64,000 nt of DNA, taken from positions 1-64,000 of the forward strand of contig NW_026110524.1 in NCBI RefSeq assembly GCF_024679095.1, given 5' to 3'. The notes under the pieces are model-generated. The model saw only the letters and a program-made list of their open reading frames with translations, searched no databases and had not been told where the DNA came from. Origin of the DNA: Eriocheir sinensis (Eukaryota; Arthropoda; Malacostraca; Decapoda; Varunidae). This document shows positions 29,174 through 40,832 of the stretch, one piece after another. Each line of letters opens with the position of its first letter. Positions within the stretch are counted from its first letter, which is position 1. The translations under genes were made by a program, and so were the position numbers.

Positions 29174-31120
29174 TAATCCTTCAAAAGAAAACTCATCAGA
29201 AGTGTTACACCACTGTAGGCCTAACACTTTAGTACCTTCTTCTCCATGTACTTGATCAACTTTATCCTGAAACATGGAAGTTACTAATTTACTGTTTGAA
29301 ACCCACTTAGTCAGAGGCATGCCAGCATGTGCCAAAACTTCACAAGCCTCTCTAAATTTGCAGGCAGCTTCCTCCACACTGTCAGCACCACTCAGCCAGT
29401 TATCTACATACATATCCTCTTTCAGTTCTTGTATTACTTCAGTACTTGGATACTTCTCTAAATGATGTTTTATTGTGGCATTCAATAGAAATGGGCTGGC
29501 AGTGTTTCCTAAGGGAACCCGCAGGAATCTCATGTACTTAATCTCATCCTCATCTCTCAACAAGAAACGGTGTACATCTCTGTCTCGTCTTTTCGCACAC
29601 AACTGTAGAAAGGCCTTGGTAACATCAGCAGTAAGAGCAATAGGCCATCTTCTAAACCTGATCATCACTTCTACTAAATCTGGGTTGAGTGAAGGACCCT
29701 TCAAGAGACAATCATTCAGTGAAATTCCATTATACCCACTGGCTGAAGCATCAAAGACAGGTCTCACCTTGGTACTGTTACTAGTTTCTTTAACCACCGG
29801 ACAGTGAGGCATATAAAAGGTAGGATTCTCACAGACTATCTCATTACTAGGAATTTCCTCAACAATACCTTCTTGCACAAAGTCCTCAAAAACCTTGCAA
29901 TATGCAGATTTCAACTCAACATCTTTATCAAGTTTGGCATGTAACTTATCTAGTCTCTTCATAGCAAGTTTCTCATTGTTGAGTAGGGCACTTTTCAAGG
30001 AGTTACTTTTCCAAGGTAATGACACTTCATATCTGCCTTTAGCATATGAAACATTCTGTGAAAACTCTTGCAAGGCAGCATCTGACTCAAACTTATGATC
30101 TGATTCCTTGGACTGTATCCCTATAGTCTTTAAGTCCCAAAACTTGCTTACATCATAATCAGACACTTTAGAAATACATAACATCTGTGGAGAGGTTACT
30201 GGTATCTTAGAACTAGTGTCAGCATTCCAAGCCCCTGACAATACCCAGCCAAACAATGATCTTTGGGCCACTACGCCTCCCACTTGCACAGACTCATTAG
30301 ACATTATGTATTTCCAGTAAGCATCCTGACCCACTAGTATATCTATATCCATATAGGAATCACTCTGATAGTCATCTGCAAGAGGCACAGGAAATTTGCA
30401 TATTATACCTACAGGCACAGTGGTTCTCACTAAGGGTTGGCATATCACTGGAATCTCTACAGCTGTTAACTTGTGTGGTGCATCACTGCAATCAAGAACC
30501 TTCAGATCAAACAGGTTGCACTGCTTTATATTAGAGGAATTATTACCTCCAAATACTGAATAAGAAATGAGTTTGCTGGAGTTCCATGTGGGTTTGCATT
30601 TCTTAACAAGTTTACTGCTGACATATGTCCTACTGGAGCCACTATCAAACAACAATTTGGCCCTATGAAGAACACCATTTGCTCCTGCAACTCTCACCTG
30701 AGCAGTTTGCAGTATAGTACATGTCTCCTTATTAAATGATATATTAGACAAGGAAACCCCAGCAAAATTAGTAGCCTGACTCTTACTTGTTTCTCCATTA
30801 CTATTATCAGCAGCTAGCTCTTGAGTTGCCTTTACTGACTCACTTCTTACAGGTTCACTTTTACTATTATCTATCTTGACACCACAAATGAGATGGTGGT
30901 GATAGCCTCTACATTTCTGACACTTGGCATAGCACCCTCTAGCAATGTGTCCTTTGCCTAAGCACTTGAAACACATTCCATCAGTCTTAATTCTTTCAAC
31001 GCGTTCTTTTCCACTAAGTCTCTGGGTCTCAAAGCATCTCTCAGAAGCATGTTTCTTGCTGCAAAACCCGCAAAGGAGCTTCTCACCTTCCGAAGATGTG
31101 TGTAATGCAGCCGCGGATGA
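29174..31120 (-). CDS. BEL/Pao Gag knuckles, protease and reverse transcriptase (5' of insertion)
   Basis: Read from about 31100 down: three zinc knuckles (CGFCSKKHASERC, CFKCLGKGHIARGC, CQKCRGYHHHLIC), the usual BEL/Pao trio. Next is an aspartic protease motif LLFDSGSSRTYVSS, then Pao reverse transcriptase blocks (RPVFDASASGYNGISLND, ALTADVTKAFLQ, FLRVPLGNTASPFLLN). The catalytic box reads MYVDNWLSGAD at about 29399-29410, whereas the family has YVDD, so the second metal-binding aspartate is Asn here. The frame is open to the insertion point at 29177. The N-terminal residues encoded beyond about 31120 do not look like Gag. Likely inactive. Confidence 0.85.
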
Positions 31121-31255
31121 TACCTTTCCCTTAGGCTCCCGCGTCTGCCAACCGGTCGACTTGACTGCAGAGGGGGGGCCCAAGGCGAGGATGACCAGGC
31201 TGGTCAACCACGCCGCCGCAGAAGGACCCCCGCCCGCGGAGTGCTGGGGTTTCAC

Positions 31256-32650
31256 TGGCGATCAGTCAGTGGGATTCACTCTTACATCCGAATCCTGAGT
31301 GACTCATCACCGCAAGGTGTTTATCATTTTGCCTCCTAAATGGACGAACTCTTATCTCTTCACTTGTTTGTGAGGTGTTAAAGCATAATTTCATCACCCC
31401 AACACTACAATATTATAGCTACATACAACACAGATCAATTCACTTCGACTAAGAATCCACCTGTGTGTTTCATGAAGCGTTACCGTTTTTTTTACAACAA
31501 AAGAGCCGGCAACAAAAACAGTGTATAAAAAAAGCCCGCAACTTGCCGCTCCCAACAACAAAAAATAGTAGAGTGGCCAAAAGTGAGGTCAATTTCAGGT
31601 GGAGAGGTGTCTTGATACACTCTTCTTGAGAGAGGATGTAAGGGACGCCGGCAGCCCTCACATAACTGTGTGTGTGTGTTTCTGTGTGCTTAGGAACATC
31701 ACGCCACCGTAACTGCCACTTATCCACGCGTGATGCTTCACGTGAGTTGCCGATGCACGCTTCGAACCCGCGAGGAGAATCGGTGGTGTTGACTGATCTC
31801 CGTCTTGTTATTATCACCAGTGACCTCCAGCCTTCTGCCGGCAACATACATCAACACCACCCTCTGCCGAGGTCCTCATTTAGAAGACATCACTTTCGTG
31901 GGCTGAAGTGATTCTCTCTCTGCCTGTTCAAGCCGCTGTATAGAGAGGGGACGGAACTCTTATCCTGCCGCCTCTGGTCTCGTCTTGAGCTGTGCTACGT
32001 TACATCTGTGCTACTGTCACGACCCCACACCAGGTGATCTTTGACCTTGTTCTATTTAACCTCCCCACAGTGTTGGCCTAAAGGCTGTGTTGTTGCTATA
32101 CTTGAAGTACTATAGTGACTTTTAATAGACTGTTTTATCACTGTTACGTGTTTGGGGGAGTTCATTATTGATGTTTGTTACACCTTTGTGGTGATTGTGT
32201 GCACAGTGTTTCCTCGGATGTCCTGATTGACTTCCGTGTATACGACTCCGCACCAGGTAAGTCTAACCTTCTCTATCATTCCTCTCCCGTGATTATTCGT
32301 GTTCTTTTTTTTTTTTTTAGCTGCCTGTAATGTGATTATTATTTAGGTAGTATCATTGAGAGTGGAGAGGATGCTAGACGGTTAGATTACTGTACGTGTT
32401 GGAGGAGTTATGTCAGTGTTATTAACTTGTTATTTAATAAACTTAAGGTTAAGTTAGCAAGTGTTTGCCTTCCCGCTTCCTGAGATACCTATAATTTTCT
32501 ATCCTGAACCTTCGGCGTTGGAGGCGAGCGTAATTTTCTATCCTGAACCTTTGGCGTTGGAGGCGAGCGTAGCTCTCGCAATCTCTAAGCCTTTACAGGG
32601 GACAAGTCATAGGCAGGAGGAAATACAGACTAAGGAAGGCTGTTCCAGAT
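31256..32650. other. Intergenic stretch with a LINE tail and a 39-bp duplication
   Basis: 31475-31640 is a - strand 3' tail of the 3.6-7.5 kb LINE family (GAGGTCAATTTCAGGTGGAGA). 32497-32575 holds two copies of a 39-bp unit (AATTTTCTATCCTGAACCTT...GAGGCGAGCGT). A pyrimidine tract ending in AG occurs at 32308-32320. No gene recognised. Confidence 0.5.
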
Positions 32651-32654
32651 TTAA

Positions 32655-32925
32655 CTAGTGTAAGGGATGGAGTGAAGATGGTGGTTAACCCTTGCATAAG
32701 GGGTTTGGATAGTATAGGAATGAGCAATAGTACAAAGTCGTGTGCAGCGGGGCCGCGGGAGGGGGGGGAGGCATGCAGTTAGCAAGTCCAGAACAGCAGT
32801 CAGCGTGAAAATGTCGATAGAAGATAAGAGAGGCAACATGGCGGCGGGGTTTAATAGGTAGAAGACTATCCGCAAGAGGAGGAGAGCTGATGAGACTACC
32901 ATAGGCCCGTACCAAGAGTCATGAA
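32655..32925 (-). pseudogene. LINE fragment (reverse transcriptase C-terminal part)
   Basis: The - strand encodes segments such as SSPPLADSLLPIK, STDIFTLTAVLDLLTACLPP-like text and FYYPNPLCKG, matching 7080-7310 of the LINE. It is 5'-truncated and frame-broken, with a run of eight or more G at about 32760. Confidence 0.7.
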
Positions 32926-32938
32926 GGTCGAGCCGCGT

Positions 32939-33011
32939 ACCTTCCCTTCGACAATGAAGGCACGGCCTCAGACCGTGCCTTCAATCCTTACCACAAGTCG
33001 CTCGGGAAGGT
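32939..33011. repeat. Nested hairpin
   Basis: Inner stem TGAAGGCACGG / CCGTGCCTTCA with a 7-base loop (about 32955-32983). Outer arms TACCTTCCC (32939) and GGGAAGGTA (33003-33011). Too short to classify. Confidence 0.65.
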
Positions 33012-33904
33012 AAATTCACATACACACAATGCAGCCTACTTTTCACCTACCAGATATAATGCACGCACACATACCAACACAGTGCTATTCATGGAGATAT
33101 AATACCTCCATGGTGCTATTACAGCCATAATATTGTCAGTTTTTTTTTTTTCGTATGTCCACTCATGAACGTAGATGTGGCACCTGCGCTTTGTGAGTTT
33201 GATTGCGTAAAGATCATTTGAATGTTTGTATCCAAAAAATCCTCAAACCATCGTATATGAACCGCAAACAGAAGATTTGCATCGGTAATATACCATACAC
33301 GGACACGAAGAAACAACTTGTATATCAGTTTAGTTTGGTCATACTCGAATGATCTATTGCTGATACTCTTATTTCATCTCATTAAGGGAGATAAAGTGAC
33401 ATACAACTCTACAAGTGTCTATACATGAGGAATTTTGATGTTGCATGTATAAATAACGTGGGTAGCCTAATATATTCGCAATAGCCTAGCATCGCATTAA
33501 GTTATTATTTCATGTTTATTTTCTATTAATCGTTATTTGCATGCAGTAAATTAAGATGCTCTTTGAATGCACTTGCAGAGCCAGATGTCTTAACTGAAAT
33601 GAGAAAGAATTTGAAAATCCATAGATCGTTGGAGAATGTGAGCCACGAAGGTTCCCGGGGCTGGTACCTTTGTGCATGGAGGTATTATAACAGGAGGCGC
33701 CCTCCCGCGCCGTCCCCATACAGGCGAGTGAAGCCAGTGGGTGGAGCTTACAGAGTATGTGGGCGGAGCTTACAATCGGCAGATAGACCCAAAACATTGC
33801 GATCTCCTGGGCGGAACTAAGGGAATTTACCACTTGTTTTTGCATCTAGACGAAAAATTAAAAAAAGAATTGATGGCTTGAGTTATGAAAAGTACATAAA
33901 ATTT

Positions 33905-34640
33905 TCCTATATATTTAATGTAGATCTATTATCAACGACATTTAAGGTCAAGGCAGTCCCGTGGCTTAAAAAAAAACAATGAAAGGGCCCCGGCATTCCA
34001 TGACAGTGTTGCAGTGTGTGTCCCCTTCTGGCACACAGCGTGCAGACACAGGAGTTAATAACCTCCCAGTAGTACCTATAGCCTAGCCTAAGACGCATTG
34101 CTACCACATCCTGAGGTGCACTGTGTCGCCCATAGGGGTAAACAGTGGTGGGAGACACTTGCATAATGGAGGCTGCTGGTGCTACCATTGTCACAGCAGT
34201 GTCTTGAGTTGGGTAGCAATGTTATTATGGAAATAATCCCTAATTATATTCTTAACATAGCTAAGCGTATAGTCAGTGTCAGGGTCCACTGTGTCATCCT
34301 GAAGGGCACGTCGAGCAAGGCAGTCTGCCTTTTCATTGTGCTGGATGGAAGGGCACCCAGGTGAAGTGGACCGTGGCACCTGCGGCCTCAAGGGCACGGA
34401 GGGCAGTCAGGCACTTAGTCACAAGATCACAGTCTGTAGGGGAGGAGGACACAGGTTCATGTAATGCAGCCTGGCTATCAACAAACAAGTATACATCTTT
34501 GCGGAAAGCTGCTACAGTGTGGCGAGCCTCAAGTATGGCATACAGCTCAGCCCGGGTCGAGGACAGGTACCCTGGCAGCCGCCTGGTAATCTCAATGTCA
34601 GTGTACAACAGAACTGCAGATTTCTATCATATGTAGCCCT
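33905..34640 (-). pseudogene. LINE RNase H and C-terminal fragment
   Basis: The - strand frames encode RNase H of I/Jockey-type LINEs: STRAELYAILEARHTVAAF, YLFVDSQAALHEP and an HNEKADCLARRAL block with the H-N-x-A-D active-site text. These are followed by RLRLGYRYYWEV and a Cys-rich end (CTLCARRGHTLQHC) expected at such polyproteins' C-termini. Reverse transcriptase is absent, so the copy is 5'-truncated, with a frame change near 34370. Confidence 0.75.
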
Positions 34641-34723
34641 ATCTGATTATACAGTTCTCAACTCACCTGTGAAATGATGTAGAACCACTACGTTCCCTTT
34701 TCGTGCAGCCATATGAACATATG

Positions 34724-35480
34724 AACATAAGAACGTAGGAGTCTGCAAGAGGTCGGTAGGCCTGTACAAGGCAGCTCCTTTGAATCTAAGCTCCCGTGTA
34801 TTTATCCCCACCTAATATCGCTGTCCATGAATTTATCTAATCTATTTATTAATGTGACAACTGTATTGGCAATCAGCACGTGACTGCAAACCTGTTCCAC
34901 TCATCCACCAACCACTCTGTTAGTAAACCAGTTTTTGTCTATGTCCCTGTTGAATCTGAATTTATCCAGTTTAAACCCATTACTTCGTGTCCTACCCGGT
35001 TCTCTTACCAACAAAACCTTATAATTATCCCCCTTATTAAAGCCCTTCATCCATTTATAAACCTCGATCATGTCTCCACGCACCCTTCGCCTTTCTAGAG
35101 AATGCAAGTTTAACTGTTTGAGTCTTTCCTCGTATGGCAAGTTTCTCAACCCCTGAATCATCTTCGTTATCCTCCTCTGCACCGATTCTAACATTTTGAT
35201 ATCCAGGTGACCAGAACTAAACCACAAAGTCAAGATGAGGTCTAACTAATACTAAATATAGTTTGAGGAAGACTTCGGCGCTTCTATTGTTCCTTCTATT
35301 GGCTCCTTCAAATAAATCCCAGTACCCTATTTGCTCGATTTCTAGCATGAATGCATTGTGCCCTTGGACGGAGATCAGGAGCTCACTCAGACCCCTAAAT
35401 CCCTCTCGCACCCAGACCTGCTTATGAAAGTGTCATTAAGCAATAGTTATGTGAGGGGTTGTTCCTACCTACACTCAGAA
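34724..35480 (-). pseudogene. CR1-like LINE 3' fragment
   Basis: Encodes LDIKMLESVQRRITKMIQGL, LNLHSLERRRVRGDMIEVYK and ANRRNNRSAEVFLKLYLV, a close relative of the copy at 53787-56238. It ends in the same ACATAAGAAC tail (34724-34745). This copy keeps the segment LLVREPGRTRSNGFKLDKFR that the other copy has lost. Confidence 0.8.
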
Positions 35481-35554
35481 AAGGCAGGGATTGTATGCAC
35501 TTTCAATGCGTCTACTGGATCAGCTGATATATGTTTTGAGTCTAAGGGGGGTGG

Positions 35555-35615
35555 GGAGACAGCGGACCAATAGCGCGTTGGCTTCGCGTTCGTGACGTCA
35601 TGGCGGCTCCTCCCA
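35555..35615. promoter_or_regulatory. Promoter-like motif cluster
   Basis: A CCAAT-type box (GGACCAATAGCG), a perfect CRE (TGACGTCA at about 35594-35601) and ATGGCGGC (YY1-like) lie within 60 bp. Parts of this block also occur inverted at 33661-33700, so it may be a repeat terminus and not a promoter. Confidence 0.3.
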
Positions 35616-35679
35616 TAATACCTCCATGCCTTTGTGCTTTGAAGGCGCGTGTTGTTGTAAACAAGACAAACATATTCCC

Positions 35680-37036
35680 TGCAACTATAATATATGACAA
35701 ACGTTCCTGTTTGACTAACCTCGATTTCTTCAACTACATCTTTAATGTGTACGATGAAAGTCAATCAGTAGACATTGTATATTTGGATTTTCGGAAAGCA
35801 TTTGACAAAGTCCTTCACAACCGCCTCCTTAGTAAATTGCAAGCTCACGGTATAACTGGTAATATTCATAAGTGGTTCAAAGCCTGGTTTACCGACCGTA
35901 AACAGTTGTTATGAATGGTATATCATCTGACTGGCAAGATGTCAAAAGCGGTGTTCCACAGGGGTCGGTGTTGGGACCTGCTGTTTTTAGTGTACGTAAA
36001 TGACAATATCGAAATTTGCAGGCGGCACTAAAATAGCCGGCAGAGTCACTACGATAATGGATAAAGAACACTTCCAAGCTGATCTTGAACGTTTTAGTTG
36101 GGCACTAACATGGTAAATGAATTTCAGTATTGAAAAGTGCAAGGTTATGCATATCGGAATCAACAACGATCGTGTTCATTATCAAATTAACGGAGTGTAA
36201 CTCTCTGAAGCCAACAAAGAAAAAGATCTTGAAGTAATAATTTCGGACGATCTTAAACGGAGTCAACATTGCACAGTAGTAATAACTGTCAACAAATTGA
36301 TTGGATTTATTGGTTGTACATTTGAACACAAATCAAAAATAATATTGATACTGTAATATTGATAAACAGTGTCACCAATGTATGAATGGTCTGTCGTTAG
36401 TTCGCCCACATCTTGAGTATTGCGTTCAGTTTTGGTCTCCCTATTACAGAAAGGATATGGATAAACTCGAGAGGGTGCAGCGTCGAACCACGAATATCAT
36501 CCCTAGACTGCGAAACAAACCGTACGAAGACAGACTTAAAAGAACTTACCTTATTCAGCTTATCACAGCGCAGGCTAAGAGGTGACCTTATAGAAGTGTT
36601 TAAAATTTTCAAAGGATTCGACAACGTTAATGTTCATTATTATTTTAGTCTCTCAATCAAGTGTAACAAGAAACAATGGATACAAAATAACGAGGAAGCG
36701 TTTCAACTCAAATGAATCAAAACACTTCTTCAACCGTGTCATCAATGTATGGAATGGTCTGCCTCAAAACGTCGTCGAAAGCGAAACTATTTGCACGTTG
36801 AAAAACCGACTAGACAAATATTTAGAAGCTAACCCGAACACCCGCTATTTTGCTCCGGTCTAACAGAAAGTAGTGTTAGCTTACTTGTCGTGTATGATCT
36901 TCCTTCTGTCCATGTAAACTTTCAGCCCCTCGTTCTTTTTTTTTTTCTATTGTTGAAGCAGCGATCGATCTAGCATTTTGTTGTTGTTGTTTCTGCCTTT
37001 TGCCATTAAACTGCCTCCCTTGTAAAAAAAAAAGAG
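35680..37036 (+). pseudogene. LINE reverse transcriptase remnant, + strand
   Basis: Frames read SCLTNLDFFNYIF, SVDIVYLDFRKAFDKVLHNR (palm motif A), LVRPHLEYCVQFWSPYYRKD and LERVQRRTTNIIPRLR, then VWNGLPQNVVESETI and the C-terminal TLKNRLDKYLEANPNTR stop. This is a different CR1-like subfamily from the 53.8-56.2 kb copy. Several frame breaks (about 35910, 36110, 36590). A-run 37025-37035 may mark the 3' end. Confidence 0.8.
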
Positions 37037-37224
37037 GAGAGAAAAAGACTGCTGCATCATCATAAGAAAATATTCTAATAATTACTGGTTCCAATAGATT
37101 TTCAAGAACAATCAGAATCAGTCACAGGCAATAACACTCATCTGTATTGCCCATGCATTACCATCATTACTAAGCAAATTTAACTTTTTCTTCACAGCAG
37201 ACTATAGCAAAACTTTCCGTACAA

Positions 37225-37580
37225 CATAAGAACACAGGGAAACTGCAAGAGCCCGAATGGCCTACACAGGGCAGCTCCAGATTCCCCCCCACTACCACCT
37301 GTCATCCTCGTCCATGTAGCTATCCAGTCTACTCTTAAAACAAGCTATCGTCCCTGCACTCACTATGTGGTTGCTGTGTCTATTCCATTCCCCCACCACC
37401 CTATTACTGAACCAATGCTTGCCTATTACCTTTCTAAATCTATACTTTTCTAATTTAAATCCATTACTGCGTGTTCTATCCTGCTGGCTAATTCTCGATC
37501 AGTGTTACTTACATCACCTTTGTTGTAACCCTTGACCCATGTGAGGCTTTTTTATTATTTTACAGATTGCTTTCATGTTA
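37225..37580 (-). pseudogene. CR1-like LINE 3' terminus
   Basis: Starts with AACATAAGAACAC and GGCCTACACAGGGCAGCTCC as in the other CR1-like copies. The - strand encodes a diverged C-terminal end (NGF-KL-KYRF, FSNRVVGEWN-like). Confidence 0.65.
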
Positions 37581-38030
37581 TATCCTAATTCGTCAGTACG
37601 TATCCAGTAATGGGTTGTGAATCGGAGAAAAGCTTCGAATCCGACTAGAAAAGTTTCGAATGCGACTAAAGAAGCTTAGAATCCGACTAGAAAAGCTTCG
37701 AATCAACGTAAAGGCCGAGAACAATGACAAAACAAGTAACTCAGGAACAGTTTATTCTTCTGTCACTTTACAGACGAGCCCATGCCCGTGAGCCCCGGCA
37801 GGGAGGTAACAATGGATTCTGGAGAGGCATACAAATTGACCACGCATTTCAGCAGTTGTGTTACCTCGATTTTCTGGATTTTCTCGGTAACGAAGTGTTG
37901 TATCACTATTATACTTTGCCACAGTTTATTTCACATCTTGCGCTAATTTCTGACTGCATAGTACATTACCAGAAGTGTATGAGTAAGCTACATACTCTTG
38001 ACAATTGAAAGAAATTCCCGATATCCAGAG
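37581..38030. other. Short repeats and an unrecognised 95-codon frame
   Basis: 37615-37715 holds about four units of AAAAGCTTCGAATCCGACTAG. A 95-codon + frame at 37724-38008 is not recognised. The sequence AGTAACTCAGGAACAGTTTATTCT at its start resembles the LTR end at 7681-7720, so it may be an LTR remnant and not a gene. Confidence 0.35.
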
Positions 38031-38194
38031 ACAGTATTTGGACACACGTCATCACTATTTCACTCCCTAGACCCAGCCCACCTCTCTCCCCCTACCTGTA
38101 TGATCCCCCTTCCCTCTATCACTCTTTACCCCCTCCCTCCTTCAACATCTCCCCCACCCCCCCCCTTCTCTCTCTCTCTCTCAGCTGCTGAAAT

Positions 38195-38540
38195 GCGTAG
38201 TAACTTTGCGTGTATTTGCCGAAGCATGTCTCGAATCTTGTCCTGAAACCAAAGCCCATGACACGAATGATGAATTGACGGTCTAATTGATTGACTGATT
38301 GGTGGTTTATTCCTGCCTGTACCATTTATCAAGAACACGGGGAGGATACATATTGACTAACTTTGCTTTTATTTGCCGAAGCCTGTCTCGAATTCCGTCC
38401 TGAAACCGAAGCCCATGACACGGATGGTGAATTGACGGTCTAATTGATTGACTGATTGGTGGTTTATTCCTGCCTGAACCATGCACCAGAATACGTGGAG
38501 GATGCAGAAGTGAGGCGTGAAAATAGTGCTCATTCAGTAA
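38195..38540. repeat. Tandem duplication (~170 bp)
   Basis: CCGAAGC(A/C)TGTCTCGAAT, AATTGACGGTCTAATTGATT and GACTGATTGGTGGTTTATTC appear in two adjacent copies. Confidence 0.8.
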
Positions 38541-38671
38541 CCCTTGCACCGGCCATTACATAACATAACTTATTACACTGTTAACGTGGTCAGTATCTTC
38601 CCATATGGATAATTCCTTCCCCCTCTGTCTCTCTCCGGCATAATTTTTTCACTTAGGAAATTCAATGTTAA

Positions 38672-38785
38672 CATATGGGAAGAAAAAGTTTCGTTTAGTC
38701 GGCGCAACATGTGGTCATATTTTTTTTTAATGACCACAGATGTTGCGCCGACTAAACGAAACTTTCCTTCTTCCCATTTGGTGTG
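38672..38785. repeat. Hairpin built from SINE-tail sequence
   Basis: AGTTTCGTTTAGTCGGCGCA on the left and its reverse complement on the right (GCGCCGACTAAACGAAACTT) face each other around ATTTTTTTTTAAT. The same block is the 3' tail of the SINE at 50484-50746. Confidence 0.75.
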
Positions 38786-38849
38786 ATACGTTCCTTGTTA
38801 ACAATGAATTTTCCTCTTAAGTCTGAAATCTGCACAGCCTTCTCCTCTG

Positions 38850-39426
38850 TTGACTTGGGGATATCTTTAAGTCACTGTAGTTTTGGTGTGGGTTGTTCAC
38901 ATGACGATAATGCTTAAAGTTATGCTGGAATAGTAATGAATTAGATGTTGAGTTATCACAGTACACAGTAAGGTCATAAATCACTGTATCATGCCATGTG
39001 TCAAGTGTGTTCTTAGTCAGTGTTCTGCCTGCCAAAGAGTAGTACAACACTGACACTTTTTTTTTTTTTTTTTAAGCTCTTAAAGAGAAAGGTGACGGAT
39101 TTGATCTCTACACCCCTGCCCAAAGTGACACCGTAATGTTGGCGAGTGATCTCAGTGTATGAAGCTTCCCAGTCATTCAAGTTATGCTGGAATAGTTAAT
39201 GGTTTCTTCACCTCTTTAAACTTTACCATCTCTCTTTTCACATTTTACTTATATTAGATTTGATGTTGAGTTATCACTGTACACACAAAGGTCACAAATC
39301 ACTGTATCATGCCATATGTGTCAAGTGTGTTCTTAGTCAGTGTTCTGCCTGCCAAAGAATAATACAATATTGACACTTTTTTTTCTTTTTTACGCCCCTG
39401 CCCAAAGTGACACTGTGTAATGTCGG
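38850..39426. repeat. Local duplication (~250 bp)
   Basis: Blocks GATGTTGAGTTATCAC, AATCACTGTATCATGCCAT and GTGTTCTTAGTCAGTGTTCT occur at 38940-39050 and 39260-39350. A third partial copy follows the hAT-like element (40371-40460). Confidence 0.75.
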
Positions 39427-39907
39427 CAGGGATGGCCCGAAGGGAATGCAGTTGGGGGGGGGTAAGGTAAACTATGACCAACTCAGTCATTTTATGACCA
39501 ACTCCAAACTGGCGAGCTTAAGCTCATTTATGGGGGTTTTTAAAACTCACCTTTTTTAGGGGCATTTTTAAGGCCTAAGTAGGGACATTTATGAGTCTCA
39601 GATGCTTTTCATTTGCATTTAAGAGTATAATAATTTTGGTCATGGGGCGGCTGCTCTCCAGGGTCATTAAGTCATTCTGCACCTTGTCTAAAGTGTCATT
39701 TGTTGATATTATTACTGTTGTGTTGCTGCCACTGCCAGTAATGGCTTATGGCTCAAGGGTTTGTCGTTAGTGGAGCAGGTGAACTTGCTCCGGAGTTGAG
39801 GCTCCGGCTGGACCATCCCTGCTCTCCGAATGGACCCTGATCTGATCCCTTCCCACTGTTCCCCGGGCTTCCCTCCTGGACCATCACTCTCTTAAATAAA
39901 AAGAAAA

Positions 39908-39952
39908 CTTTTATTTGACCATCTGAGGTGACCTCAGATGGTCAAATAAAAG
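39908..39952. repeat. Near-perfect 45-bp palindrome
   Basis: Two 22-bp arms (CTTTTATTTGACCATCTGAG and so on, and the exact reverse complement) separated by one G at 39930. Confidence 0.9.
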
Positions 39953-40281
39953 CAGTGAGGTGAGTGGTGAGCGTGTTGTGGTTACGCTCGGGTGCCGAGT
40001 TCCAGCCCTACTACAGTCTACAGGCAAACCCTTATTCACTGCCGAGTGTCTTAAAGCTATCCACATGTCACCATCTACTCCACCTGGAGCACATAATGTG
40101 CATGGAAGGATTTGGAGGATCACCCAAACATAGCCAGCGCTAACCCCTGCAGGAGGCTGGTTCAAGAGTGATGATACTGAGCCAGTATACAGTTCCGAAA
40201 AACGCAGTCGGGCCATCCATGCTCCCTGATCCCTCCCCGCCTGTGGCCATTCCTGCCTAAAAAAAAAAAAAAAAAAAAACT
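39953..40281 (+). mobile_element. SINE-like sequence with poly-A tail
   Basis: GTGGTGAGCGTGTTGTGG resembles a Pol III box A region and GAGTTCCAGCCC a box B about 25 bases on. The stretch ends in A21 (40260-40280). It lies inside the hAT-like element. The tRNA ancestry is tentative. Confidence 0.45.
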
Positions 40282-40603
40282 CAAATTTTTGACCAACTCA
40301 CTAAGACTTTTTGACCAACTCCGACCAAACATTGGGGTGACCCCCACCCCCCCTGCTCGGGCCATCCCTATATGTCGGTGAATGATCTGTGTATGAAGCT
40401 TCCCGGTCATTAAAGTTGTGCTGGAATAGTTTTACCTTTACCATCTCTCTATCTATGGTTTCAGAACTGGACCACATGATCAAGACAAGGTTTAACATAG
40501 GCTCCTCATGCCTTGAATCATATCCATCCTCCTCTGTCCTGATTCTAATTCTGACGTAGGCTTTCAGAACTGTCAATTGTTGGTATCCTAGTTAGCCGTT
40601 AGT

Positions 40604-40733
40604 GTTGTAATCAGAAGAGTTACCTTTAGAGCTGTATAATTTATTCTTTTTATAGTAGATGTTGGCGCGTGTTGTAATCAGAAGAGTTACCTTTAGAGCT
40701 GTATAATTTATTCTTTTTATAGTAGATGTTGGC
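40604..40733. repeat. Recent 66-bp tandem duplication
   Basis: GTTGTAATCAGAAGAGTTAC through AGTAGATGTTGGCG occurs twice with no difference seen. Confidence 0.9.
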
Positions 40734-40832
40734 GCTGTAATTCTCGGTGTGCCACAAAACACTCCATGAATATCCCACCAACTTCTCCGAGATGCTTTTC
40801 GAGCGGGTGAACTGCGGCGCCGATACCCTTAA

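Larger units (their letters stand above)
18180..31255 (-). mobile_element. BEL/Pao retrotransposon, split by a gypsy element
   Basis: Read on the - strand: nucleocapsid knuckles, protease and reverse transcriptase (31120-29174), then after the 9.2-kb gypsy insertion the rest of reverse transcriptase and RNase H (19947-18673), polypurine tract (18535-18520) and 3' LTR (18519-18180). Flanking frames are collinear across the insertion when the 4-bp target duplication is allowed for. The 5' LTR and Gag N-terminus are not found, and the integrase region is missing. Beyond about 31120 the sequence stops resembling Gag. Confidence 0.85.
39427..40370. mobile_element. hAT-like non-autonomous element
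   Basis: Ends reading inward are CAGGGATGGCCCGA and TAGGGATGGCCCGA. They are flanked by AATGTCGG (39419-39426) and TATGTCGG (40371-40378), an 8-bp target duplication with one mismatch. (C/T)AGGG termini and 8-bp duplications are hAT hallmarks. No transposase. A palindrome and a SINE-like sequence lie inside. The host repeat resumes on the right, supporting insertion. Confidence 0.75.

Noticed and set aside
37724..38008. 95-codon frame as a host gene
   Set aside because: No recognisable motif, no splice partners, and its start resembles an LTR edge.
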